From the NCBI GenBank assembly GCA_019745505.1, contig JAIETE010000274.1, positions 1-34,816 of the forward strand: DNA of 34,816 nucleotides, read 5' to 3'. Source of the DNA: Candidatus Obscuribacterales bacterium. GTDB lineage: Bacteria > Cyanobacteriota > Vampirovibrionia > Obscuribacterales > Obscuribacteraceae. Below are positions 1-6,711 of this stretch, one piece after another. Position 1 is the first letter of the stretch. Every line of letters begins with the position of its first letter. The position numbers were made by a program, and so were the translations under genes. The notes under the pieces are model-generated. The model did no database searches, had not been told where the DNA came from, and was given only the letters and a program-made list of their open reading frames with translations.

Positions 1-14
1 CGCTCTTCCGATCT
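1..14. other. Residual Illumina adapter at contig end
   Basis: The first 14 bases, CGCTCTTCCGATCT, equal the 3' end of the standard Illumina TruSeq adapter. The sigma-factor reading frame runs through them, but the four residues they encode (D-R-K-S) do not fit the family. The residues just before, S-L-D-T, match the conserved start of sigma region 3. Genomic sequence therefore probably begins at about base 15. Confidence 0.9.
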
Positions 15-688
15 GTATCGAGTGAGAGCAGTTTTTTCTCCGCCGCCAGCGCTTCCTTTATCTTCGTCAAAGGTGTTCCTGCCGCAGCCGCGATCTGCTC
101 CAAGCTTGGCTGTTTTCCTTCCTTTTCCCCTAAGTGCTTGATTACTTTTCGCAGCCGGTTCATTTCTTCAGTAACATGTACCGGCAAGCGAACGGTTCTC
201 GATTTGTCAGCCAGTCCTCTTGTGATTGACTGGCGAATCCACCAGGTCGCGTAGGTGGAAAACCTGTAGCCGCGCTCGGGTTGAAACTTTTCTACCGCTC
301 GTATCAGCCCGATGGTTCCTTCCTGTATGAGATCCTGCAGCGCCAAGCCGCGATTTCTATATTTTTTTGCGATGCTGACCACCAGCCGCAGGTTGGAAAT
401 GACCAGGATTGAGTGGAATCTTTCTTCTCCTTTCTTGAGAGCCTTGAAATAGGCTAATTCGTCTTTGGCAGTCAGCAGCGGATATCTGCAGATCTCCTTC
501 AGGTATGCTCCCAGAGAGTCGTCGCTGAGCTCTTGCATCGAAATGCAGAAGCGCTCTTCCTCTGAAGGATCTGTTTCAGGCTCGTGATCATCGATGCTTG
601 CCAGAAGCGAAACTGCAGGATCTGTCTTCTTTGTGTCGAATCTTTTATCTCTTGAGACACTTCTTTTCGGGCAATCGTTTTTTTTCAT
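1..688 (-). CDS. RNA polymerase sigma-70 family factor, C-terminal part missing
   Basis: This is a primary-like or group 2 sigma-70 factor that directs RNA polymerase to promoters. Translation from the ATG at 688 gives an acidic N-terminal stretch of about 50 residues. Region 1.2 follows ([17 protein letters not shown]), then region 2 with [31 protein letters not shown] and the -10 recognition and melting segment [17 protein letters not shown]. Region 3 follows and ends at LSLDT, where the contig stops. Region 4, the -35 binding domain, is absent because of the contig edge; this does not indicate a pseudogene. No region 1.1 is visible, which favours a group 2 (alternative, stress-type) sigma factor, but this is an inference. 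No strong ribosome site precedes the chosen start. The divergent neighbour is an alpha/beta hydrolase about 200 bp away. The terminal residues derive from adapter sequence. Confidence 0.93.
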   Translation of the reverse strand, partial: MKKNDCPKRSVSRDKRFDTKKTDPAVSLLASIDDHEPETDPSEEERFCISMQELSDDSLGAYLKEICRYPLLTAKDELAYFKALKKGEERFHSILVISNLRLVVSIAKKYRNRGLALQDLIQEGTIGLIRAVEKFQPERGYRFSTYATWWIRQSITRGLADKSRTVRLPVHVTEEMNRLRKVIKHLGEKEGKQPSLEQIAAAAGTPLTKIKEALAAEKKLLSLDTDRKS

Positions 689-894
689 GGTTGAAACTTG
701 CCAAATGCAAGCTGAGCCGGTAAGGAAAGCGGCTCTTACGGTGTTTCTAACGCCTAATTGCACTATAACAATAAGATAGACAATTTGCTTGCTGAGTCCA
801 AAGAGGTAGTTTGCAATCGTCCCCGGGGCTCATGCGTTGGCTCGTAATCTGCGTCAAGATCGCAAACGATAGGCAAATTATCAGAGCATCGATT

Positions 895-1581
895 ATGGAC
901 AGGAATTTTTCTCGAGACACATATTGGAATCAGGAAGTAATAATCGACAATCGGCTGAAGGGAATATTGAGTATTCCCAAGACCGCGCAAGGAATCGTGC
1001 TTTTCGTTCATGGCTCCGGCAGCAGCCGGCTTAGTCCGAGAAACCGCATGGTGGCCGACGCTTTGAACCGCGCGGGCCTGGCGACTCTGCTTTTCGATCT
1101 TTTGACGGCAGAAGAAGAGCGTGTCGATAATTGTACGGCTCAATTGCGTTTTGATATCGAATTTCTAGCTGCGCGTGTTTGCCAGGTTACCGACTGGATA
1201 CTCAGCAGCAAAACGACGGAAGACTTGCCGATAGGTTATTTCGGTGCCAGTACCGGTGCCGCTGCTGCCCTCGTCAGTGCCGCTGGCATGCCTGATAGCA
1301 TAGGTGCCATCGTATCGCGAGGCGGTCGGCCTGATCTGGCCGGCAACAGCCTGACAATGATCGAGGCTCCCACTTTGTTTATCGTAGGTGAGAGAGATTA
1401 TGAAGTAATCGAGTTGAATGAACAGGCTTTTAGTTGCTTGCCTGAGTCCACGCCCAAATCAATGGCGATTGTTCCAAGAGCGACTCACCTTTTCGAAGAG
1501 CCCGGAGCACTGGAGAGTGTTTGTGATTTGGCTTGTAATTGGTTCGTCAATTATTTGAAGCGGGCGGTGAATGCAGCATGA
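895..1581 (+). CDS. alpha/beta hydrolase, dienelactone-hydrolase-like
   Basis: Predicted cytoplasmic serine hydrolase of 228 residues. The fold is shown by the oxyanion segment VLFVHGSGSSR, the nucleophile elbow G-A-S-T-G-A-A-A-A, the acid in FIVGERDYEV and the catalytic histidine in RATHLFEEPGAL. These give a complete Ser-Asp-His triad in the usual order. I chose the ATG at 895 because family similarity starts just after it; an in-frame start at 811 would add 28 unconvincing residues. Relatives of this enzyme are often fused to, or encoded beside, a phosphoribosyltransferase of the kind found here at 29619-30317, but in this window the two are about 28 kb apart. The substrate cannot be told from the sequence. 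It is divergent from the sigma factor gene, and the shared 206 bp spacer contains a TATAAC box at 764-769 that could serve as a -10. Confidence 0.85.
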   Translation: MDRNFSRDTYWNQEVIIDNRLKGILSIPKTAQGIVLFVHGSGSSRLSPRNRMVADALNRAGLATLLFDLLTAEEERVDNCTAQLRFDIEFLAARVCQVTDWILSSKTTEDLPIGYFGASTGAAAALVSAAGMPDSIGAIVSRGGRPDLAGNSLTMIEAPTLFIVGERDYEVIELNEQAFSCLPESTPKSMAIVPRATHLFEEPGALESVCDLACNWFVNYLKRAVNAA

Positions 1582-1601
1582 GCATTGCTCTCATCCCTCT
1601 A

Positions 1602-2034
1602 TTAGTTTGTGACGCTTTCGCAAAGAGGTATGGTGCTGGTCGGACGAGAGAGGATTTCGCTGATATTCGTGTCTGCATAGTATTTTTCAAGCATGGCCGT
1701 GGCATCATCAATTCTCTTGTGCAATGCACATAGATTTGTCCCGTGCGATTCCAATGTCAATGGACAGCTATGTATGCGCCGGATCGGATCTACCGCCTCC
1801 AGTATCTCCAGTGCGGTTATCTCCGTAGGCGGCTTTGTCAGTGCAAACCCCCCCGCCACAGTCACGCTGTGACTGGACTAAGTTGCCTCGTACCAGTGCC
1901 TGCATTATTTTAGAAAGATATGCAGGCGGAAACTTTGTAGCAGCTGCGATTTGTTTTGTTGTGAAAGCAGAGCTCGAGTTCATCGACAGAAAAACAATTT
2001 CTCTAAGTGCATATTCTGCTGTTTGAGAAATCAA
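1602..2034 (-). pseudogene. Rrf2-family transcriptional regulator, frameshifted in a G7 run
   Basis: Two overlapping frames together make one Rrf2 (IscR/NsrR-type) repressor. The first part, from a TTG at 2034 preceded by AGAGGA, gives the winged-helix segment LISQTAEYALREIVFLSM through AYLSKIMQALVRGNLVQSQR. The second part continues in another frame as GGFALTKPPTEITALEILEAV, CPLTLESHGTNLCALHKRID and a C-terminal helix. The break lies at seven consecutive C on the plus strand (1848-1854). With six, the protein would read SQRDCGGGFALTKPP, the normal family sequence. It is therefore either a sequencing error, a recent mutation, or a slippage switch. Two cysteines of the usual Fe-S or NO-sensing segment are visible, one fewer than in NsrR or IscR. 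It lies 19 bp downstream of the rubredoxin-RIC gene, as expected for an NO or iron-sulfur responsive regulator of RIC. Confidence 0.82.
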
Positions 2035-2053
2035 CGTCGTATCCTCTTGTTCT

Positions 2054-3037
2054 CTATGACATTGTCTGGACCGCGGATTGTGAATCACTCTTGGTAGAGT
2101 TGTATAACTGCAGCGCACGCGGGAAAAGAATATTGTTTTCTTTGTGCACGTGTTGATGCATATCGCTTTCTAACTGAGCCAGCGAGTGCAGTAATAGTTT
2201 GTATGAATTGCATGCATCGGATGGCGGTGTAAACGAGTTGGTCAGATTGCGCATTCTTAAGAGATCTGAGCCCGCTTCGTCATGCTCTCTTATCATTACG
2301 TCAATAGGACGCTCTAGTCCGGTAACGCCTCCAGAGTGTGTCTCCTTTCGCGCTTCTATGGCACAAATGCTGGGAAAGAGGATCAGCTCTTCCTTTTGCA
2401 TATGCATCTCTTGTTCTTCTTTGAAGCGTGCAAACAGATCTTGCACCTCGAGCATTTCAGGGTGTTTTCTGCCGTGCATTCTGGCGACTTTCTCGCTGAG
2501 GGCTTGAATTCTGCTCAGTTCCAGTCTGAGAGGATTATGGTATGAAGCCAAAATGTGTTGCGTAAGTTCTTTCAGGCTTGCTTGCGTCCAATCCCGTTCG
2601 CCATTCGAGTTGACTCGGGCGGCAACTTCCAACTTCCAGCGAAACTCGTCAAAGTCGAGCCCTTTCTTTTCGCATGCTTCTGCAAGAGTTGTTTTGCCGC
2701 CGCAGCAATAATCAATTCCGAATTCTTCGAGCAGACATGAGCATCCCGGGTGCATCGCGACTATATCACCGAGCGAGGTCTCGCCCGTGATGGAAGCTGC
2801 GCTCGCGACAGCATTTGTTCGCAGCGATTCATGTGCGACGCAGTTCTTTTCAATGACGGTCAGCCCGACACAAGTGCAGGTCTGGAACATCTCTTTATTC
2901 GCGCCGCACTCCGGGCATTTCCACTCATCCGGCAGAGTCGCGAATGTCGTTGCAGGAGCAATATTTTGCCTGGGCTCGCCCAGTCGTTCATCGTAAACGT
3001 AATTGCACAGTGTGCAAATTGCCTTGGCATTTGACAT
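2054..3037 (-). CDS. rubredoxin-RIC (YtfE/ScdA) di-iron iron-sulfur repair fusion protein
   Basis: A 327-residue fusion of three known domains. Residues 1-51 are a rubredoxin, with iron ligands C8-x2-C11 and C41-x2-C44 and the typical YVYDE and LPDEWKCPECG segments. Residues about 85-135 are the ScdA/RIC N-terminal domain (DUF542), with SLGDIVAMHPGCS and the signature FGIDYCCGGKTTLAEAC. Residues about 155-310 are a hemerythrin-like helical bundle with ligand-rich helices (QHILASYHNPLRLEL, EMHMQKEELILFPS, MIREHDEAGSDLL, MHQHVHKENNILFPRAL). RIC proteins restore iron-sulfur clusters damaged by nitric oxide or peroxide through a di-iron centre. The built-in rubredoxin could supply electrons directly to that centre (inference). 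It probably shares a transcript with the Rrf2 regulator downstream. The start ATG lacks a strong ribosome site but sits exactly at the rubredoxin N terminus. Confidence 0.94.
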   Translation of the reverse strand: MSNAKAICTLCNYVYDERLGEPRQNIAPATTFATLPDEWKCPECGANKEMFQTCTCVGLTVIEKNCVAHESLRTNAVASAASITGETSLGDIVAMHPGCSCLLEEFGIDYCCGGKTTLAEACEKKGLDFDEFRWKLEVAARVNSNGERDWTQASLKELTQHILASYHNPLRLELSRIQALSEKVARMHGRKHPEMLEVQDLFARFKEEQEMHMQKEELILFPSICAIEARKETHSGGVTGLERPIDVMIREHDEAGSDLLRMRNLTNSFTPPSDACNSYKLLLHSLAQLESDMHQHVHKENNILFPRALQLYNSTKSDSQSAVQTMS

Positions 3038-3155
3038 AAATACCCCCCGTAATCCCCCATTTTTCGGATGTCTGTATCCAGATTATCTCTTTGCAGAAGC
3101 TCAGCTATCGTTCGGAGGTATGATCTCTGAGCGGTTAGGGCTGAATATTCGCCTG

Positions 3156-3180
3156 CTCGACAACCCCTAGGCTTGTTGAG
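3156..3180. promoter_or_regulatory. Inverted repeat upstream of rubredoxin-RIC gene
   Basis: CTCGACAA (3156-3163) and TTGTTGAG (3173-3180) form an eight-base inverted repeat with one mismatch around a nine-base spacer. It lies between the 3' end of the cytochrome gene and the start of the rubredoxin-RIC gene. No T-run follows on either strand, so an operator or a weak cytochrome-mRNA hairpin is more likely than an intrinsic terminator. No known consensus (FNR, NsrR) is matched convincingly. Confidence 0.35.
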
Positions 3181-3213
3181 ATATGTACGAGAACGCTTAT
3201 GTTTTGGCGCTTG

Positions 3214-4074
3214 CTATTTCTTGCTCGGATGATTCGGTAAGGTCAGCAAGTATGCTTGTATATCTTCCAATTCGGCTTTCGCAAGTCCTTTTGCTTGCTT
3301 TCTCATCACGCTGGAAGCAACACTTCCACTCAGTATCTCTTCTAGATCCTTTTCGCTTACGCGTGAGCCTAGTCCGGCAAGATCAGGACCAAATCTATCT
3401 TTTGATCCATCCAGAGAATGGCAGGCCGCACAACCCAATCCGAAGAACAACTCCTTACCTCTACTTGATGCTTGATTTGGTTCGTTCGGTTTCCAGTCTT
3501 TTGAAACAGTGCGATTGGATTTTTTCAATTGGTGATGGGTAATGGAAAAACCTTTTTTGGGCTCGGCCAATGTCAGCAAATAATCGCTTATCTGCTCTGC
3601 CTCTCGGCTTGTTAGCCCGGGATGCGGCATGATGTTGCTTCGCTCTTTCAGTATCGTGGGAAAAGATTTATAGGCGCGATCCGGATCGCTCAGGTGCGCA
3701 GTCAGCCATGTCTTTCCTCTGTAGGCGCCTATACCGTCCAGAGCCGGTCCCAGTTCTCCACCAATTCCTGCGATCGCATGACATTGGACACAATTCAATT
3801 GCAGGTAAAGCAAGTGACCGTTGCGGCTGCTTTTGCTCTCCTTTCTGGCTTTATAGCCGCTGGCTGGGAAATAGTAGCGTTTTAGAGTTCCGGCACATTC
3901 ATCCTTTTGAGACGTATTACCGTCTGCCGGCTTGACCAAATTTGGAAAACCCGGAACAGCAAGAGCAGTGCCTGAAAAAATGGGTAATAAGACGGCAAAC
4001 AGGAGCGGCAGTCTCGAATTCTTTACCAGACCGCTGAGCTTTCGCCTATTCGACAATTTGCACGATTCAGCCAT
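3214..4074 (-). CDS. exported di-haem cytochrome c
   Basis: Predicted periplasmic or membrane-anchored electron carrier of 286 residues. A signal sequence with basic start (NRRK) and hydrophobic core LPLLFAVLLPIFSG ends in TALA. Two cytochrome c domains follow, each with a CXXCH haem site: CVQCH with downstream methionine in NIMPHPGLT, and CAACH with a methionine in SSVMRKQAKGL. The repeated layout (haem site, glycine/proline-rich GPxLxGxG segment, Met ligand, closing helix SDYLLTL / QAYLLTL) suggests duplication of one class I domain. The first 52 bases overlap the end of the small upstream gene, so the two may be translationally coupled. It is co-directional with the rubredoxin-RIC gene. 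Redox partner unknown. Confidence 0.9.
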   Translation of the reverse strand: MAESCKLSNRRKLSGLVKNSRLPLLFAVLLPIFSGTALAVPGFPNLVKPADGNTSQKDECAGTLKRYYFPASGYKARKESKSSRNGHLLYLQLNCVQCHAIAGIGGELGPALDGIGAYRGKTWLTAHLSDPDRAYKSFPTILKERSNIMPHPGLTSREAEQISDYLLTLAEPKKGFSITHHQLKKSNRTVSKDWKPNEPNQASSRGKELFFGLGCAACHSLDGSKDRFGPDLAGLGSRVSEKDLEEILSGSVASSVMRKQAKGLAKAELEDIQAYLLTLPNHPSKK

Positions 4075-4442
4075 TTATTGAAGATCTCGTCAGAAACACT
4101 CACATCGAAATTATGGTCTCTTAGCCTTTTCTCGTTTGTCCAGTCGAAATTGAAATCTGCGGCGAATTCTTTCTGCCAGTCAGTTCCGTAAATCGATGCG
4201 ACTGAAATCCCAAATGAGTGTTCGTTCGAGATGAAGAAAATATGAGCTCCTTCGATCACGAAGGGTTCTATCTTCATCTTGCCAGTGACAATCATGCGGG
4301 TTGTCCATTTTTCGCCAATCACAAGAAGATGCCCACCCTTCGAGTGTACATCTTGAATCATACGAGTTTCAATGTGCCTTGGCTGTCGCCGATTTGGAAT
4401 TAACTTGCCAGGATTTTCCTGACAAGGTCGCCAATTTCCCAT
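4023..4442 (-). CDS. hypothetical protein of 139 residues
   Basis: I do not recognise this protein. It lies in phase with the surrounding minus-strand genes: 19 bp after the response regulator and overlapping the cytochrome c start by 52 bp. The composition is protein-like, with strand-rich hydrophobic stretches (HLLVIGEKWTTRMIVTG, GAHIFFISNEHSFGISVASIYG) and an acidic, aromatic second half. The first 27 residues look unconvincing, so translation could begin at the ATG at 4361, but neither start has a clear ribosome site. The long overlap with the cytochrome gene lowers confidence that it is a real gene. Confidence 0.42.
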   Translation of the reverse strand: MGNWRPCQENPGKLIPNRRQPRHIETRMIQDVHSKGGHLLVIGEKWTTRMIVTGKMKIEPFVIEGAHIFFISNEHSFGISVASIYGTDWQKEFAADFNFDWTNEKRLRDHNFDVSVSDEIFNKWLNRANCRIGESSAVW

Positions 4443-4461
4443 GGAACAATATTACAGGACC

Positions 4462-5121
4462 TTATAAGTCATCAAGCCAGTCCCTGGCAACGGCATATCG
4501 AACAATCTCGGTTCTCGACTCCAGTCCTAGTTTTTCCATTGCTCGTTGTTTGTATGTTTCGATTGATTTGCGCCCGATATTCAGGTGTTCGGCTATTTCC
4601 TTCCCGCTGTACCCCTGTGCCGTCAGCTTTAGGACCACTTCTTCTCTCTCGCTCAATTCTGCTTTTGTGCTGTCCGTGCGTTTCTCAGTGTGTTTCTTTC
4701 TAAGTGGGGCTGCCAGCTTTTCGGCTAACATCGGATCTATGTATGTACCGCCTTTAGCGACACTGCGGATCGCATGTATTAGTTCGTCGGTCGTGGCCCT
4801 CTTTACCAGATAACCGGAAACTCCAGCCGCCAACATCTGTCTTAGATATGTAGTCGAGTCATGTATGGTGAGAATCAGAGTTTTGCACTTTGGGCTGAGC
4901 GGCTTCAGTTGGGAAGCCACTTTTACTCCATTCGCCCCGGGCATTGATATGTCCAGAACAATAACATCGGGATGTAATTTCTTGCATTGAGTAACGGCAG
5001 TAAGACCGTCATCTGCGTCGCCAATCACAGTCAGGTCGGGCTGCTCATTTAAAAGAGCCTTGATCCCCTCTCGGACGCAAACGTGATCATCGGCTAGAAA
5101 GACCCTGATTTTTGTAGTCAT
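4462..5121 (-). CDS. NarL/FixJ-family response regulator
   Basis: Two-component transcription factor of 219 residues. The receiver domain (residues about 5-120) has the acidic pair in VFLADDH, the phospho-acceptor D57 in VIVLDISMPG, and the conserved Thr/Lys positions in LILTIHD and GYLVKRA. A short basic linker leads to a LuxR-type helix-turn-helix: LSEREEVVLKLTAQGYSGKEIAEHLNIGRKSIETYKQRAMEKLGL. I start at the ATG at 5121; an in-frame GTG at 5136 is possible. No kinase gene is adjacent, so its partner is unknown; the globin-PAS kinase at 23395-25020 is a candidate only by co-residence. It leads the minus-strand run through the cytochrome c and RIC genes and may regulate it. Confidence 0.93.
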   Translation of the reverse strand: MTTKIRVFLADDHVCVREGIKALLNEQPDLTVIGDADDGLTAVTQCKKLHPDVIVLDISMPGANGVKVASQLKPLSPKCKTLILTIHDSTTYLRQMLAAGVSGYLVKRATTDELIHAIRSVAKGGTYIDPMLAEKLAAPLRKKHTEKRTDSTKAELSEREEVVLKLTAQGYSGKEIAEHLNIGRKSIETYKQRAMEKLGLESRTEIVRYAVARDWLDDL

Positions 5122-5436
5122 CGCTCTGCCTTGCACGCCATTCTAAATTTGGATCGTTAGTTATTGACTCTAAGTCGAAGCTTGTATCGGTTGCCTCGAC
5201 TAATAGGACTAATTCATTCCGGTGCACTTTCAAGATTACATCAACATGATATGTGGACATGCGCATCCCGGTTAGATGCCGGCAAAGAAAATCTGCTTCG
5301 CGCTCATACTTTTTGATGATGCACTTCTGTGTGGAAGTTGTACACTAAGAGTGTAAGAAGAAGGTCGAAAACAAAGACAGGGCATAGCAAGTCAGAGTTA
5401 TGTGAGGCATTCTCGAATAAAAACAAGTTAGACAGC
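5122..5436. other. Intergenic stretch upstream of response regulator and ncRNA
   Basis: No convincing coding sequence is seen. This stretch must hold the promoter of the minus-strand response regulator and, on the plus strand, the promoter of the structured RNA that follows. Candidate plus-strand -10 boxes include TACACT near 5342, but no good -35 pairs with it. No shared operator was recognised. Confidence 0.4.
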
Positions 5437-5509
5437 TCTCAAAGCGGTGGTGCCAAGAAAAGCTCTCTATGAGCAGGCCAATTCTTGAAGGACACCACCG
5501 CTTGTGAGA
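5437..5509 (+). ncRNA. Structured hairpin RNA, copy 1 of a two-copy family
   Basis: A long hairpin: TCTCA (5437-5441) pairs with TGAGA (5505-5509). After a bulged G5504, an 11-bp perfect helix AAGCGGTGGTG (5442-5452) / CACCACCGCTT (5493-5503) follows. The 40-nt loop begins with CCAAGAAAAGCTCTCTA and ends in GGA. Inside it, CAAGAA/TTCTTG (5454-5459 with 5482-5487) and GCTC/GAGC (5462-5465 with 5471-5474) can also pair. The same loop and the same stem layout, with compensatory stem changes, recur at 11542-11603 on the minus strand. A strong intrinsic terminator follows at 5526-5559 on this strand. No plus-strand gene begins for more than 1 kb, so a free-standing small RNA is more likely than a 5' leader. 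It does not match any RNA family I can name. Confidence 0.72.
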
Positions 5510-5525
5510 TAACGAAGAGCAGAAA

Positions 5526-5559
5526 GGCAGGCTTTAAGCCTGCCTTCTCTGTCTTTTTT
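5526..5559 (+). terminator. Rho-independent terminator
   Basis: GGCAGGC (5526-5532) and GCCTGCC (5538-5544) form a perfect GC-rich stem with the loop TTTAA. It is followed by TCTCTGTC and then six T (5554-5559). The orientation is plus strand. There is no plus-strand protein gene upstream, so it most plausibly ends the transcript of the structured RNA at 5437-5509. It might also stop minus-strand transcription from the holin-like gene, but the T run favours the plus strand. Confidence 0.88.
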
Positions 5560-5668
5560 GCCGACTGTTTTGCGCAGCATTTTCAAAATCGAGAAATAGC
5601 AAGGTGGTCTGAATAGCATGAGCTCAAAGCACAAATTAGAAGCGAAAGTGTGACCGGCGTGAGTTTGG

Positions 5669-6088
5669 TCAGACCATTGCTTTTGGCTGGTCGCTGTTGT
5701 TCCTGATTCTTACATGAATGTCGCCGCTCGTTATCACACCAATGAAAAGCATTATCAAGCCGCCCACAATGGCGGGCATCCAACTGTTGAATAAGAGCAC
5801 TGAAGGCATTAGCTCCGCGACCATTCTCAATGCCAAGGCCGGTATGAGCCAGAATCCAAATAGCCATACGGGGATGAGAAAGAACAGCGCCATGCCGAGC
5901 GTTGTGATAGTGAGAAGAGTACTGATGGCGACGGCGAAAAACTCAATAACCCAGCCTGCAACAGCGAATAAGACCCCGGCTAGGAGGGCGTGGCCGAAAT
6001 TTCCATGGAAAGCTGCTCCTGGAATTAAAGGAACGAGAAAGTAGAAAGCACCTGCTGAGAGTAGGAGGCGAAATAAATGGCGTTGCAT
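5669..6088 (-). CDS. four-helix membrane protein, phage-holin-superfamily-like
   Basis: Predicted inner-membrane protein of 139 residues with four hydrophobic segments: residues about 5-24 (FRLLLSAGAFYFLVPLIPG), 32-52, 57-90 (a long Leu/Phe/Trp-rich hairpin) and 98-118 (MPAIVGGLIMLFIGVITSG), then a short charged tail. Size and spacing resemble the small phage-holin-like (superfamily IV) membrane proteins common in bacterial chromosomes. No phage genes are nearby, so a lysis role is unlikely. The ATG at 6088 is chosen because AAGAGGA stands eight bases before it; the in-frame upstream start at 6145 lacks this. It lies 22 bp after another membrane-anchored protein gene, so the two probably form an operon. 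Confidence 0.75.
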   Translation of the reverse strand: MQRHLFRLLLSAGAFYFLVPLIPGAAFHGNFGHALLAGVLFAVAGWVIEFFAVAISTLLTITTLGMALFFLIPVWLFGFWLIPALALRMVAELMPSVLLFNSWMPAIVGGLIMLFIGVITSGDIHVRIRNNSDQPKAMV

Positions 6089-6110
6089 GACTAGATCCTC
6101 TTGTTCTTCT

Positions 6111-6518
6111 TTAGGCGCAAGTTGTTTGATCGAATGTGGTGGCATTACCTAATTGCTTGGACAGATCGCCGTTGTTATGAGCGCTCTCACATCGATGCAC
6201 ATCACATGATGTTTCTACATTCGCGTAAAAGTCGTTGCAATATTCGAGGTCATGATGTGTGTGACACTTGCTTCCGGAGCCTGGGCCGCTGTGCGCTGAA
6301 TCTTCAGAAGTTTTGCAATCCAGTTGTTTTTTCTTGTTCAAAAATGCTTTTGTCAATCTGGTTTGCGCACTTTCCAACTCTCTCCAGACTTTCGCTTCAT
6401 TTTCTAGAAGACGTGCTACGCCATATCTCAGCTTTTGTCGTCCTGCTTTACTGGCAAGCATGAAAAACAATGAGCATCCGATTACGCTGAAAGCTGTCTT
6501 CAGTATCACTTTGTACAT
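6111..6518 (-). CDS. hypothetical single-pass membrane protein, Cys/His-rich tail
   Basis: Unrecognised protein of 135 residues. The N terminus has one membrane helix or uncleaved signal (VILKTAFSVIGCSLFFMLA). A basic, amphipathic helical segment follows (RQKLRYGVARLLENEAKVWRELESAQTRLTKAF). The C-terminal half is rich in Cys and His (KCHTHHDLEYCND, ETSCDVHRCESAHNN), suggestive of metal binding. I chose the ATG at 6518 because GGCGGAG precedes it by six bases; an ATG at 6536 lies upstream of this ribosome site. It is followed closely by the holin-like membrane protein gene on the same strand. Confidence 0.6.
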   Translation of the reverse strand: MYKVILKTAFSVIGCSLFFMLASKAGRQKLRYGVARLLENEAKVWRELESAQTRLTKAFLNKKKQLDCKTSEDSAHSGPGSGSKCHTHHDLEYCNDFYANVETSCDVHRCESAHNNGDLSKQLGNATTFDQTTCA

Positions 6519-6711
6519 GATGGCTCCGCCTAACATTCGTCCATGCTGCTATTAGACCGCGCCCAAAAGGAGTTCATATCGTCCGAAAGACCCATAGTCT
6601 TGACCCCGAATACTCACAATGCGACAGTAAATAATTCAATAGTCCTGCCGAAGGATAAGTTTTTCCTGCGAATTTGTCATGTTTATGCTGTGACTTGCCC
6701 AGGTGAAGGTC

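Noticed and set aside
5669..6088. Phage lysis holin and prophage remnant
   Set aside because: No endolysin, integrase or structural phage genes nearby; such holin-like membrane proteins are common on chromosomes.
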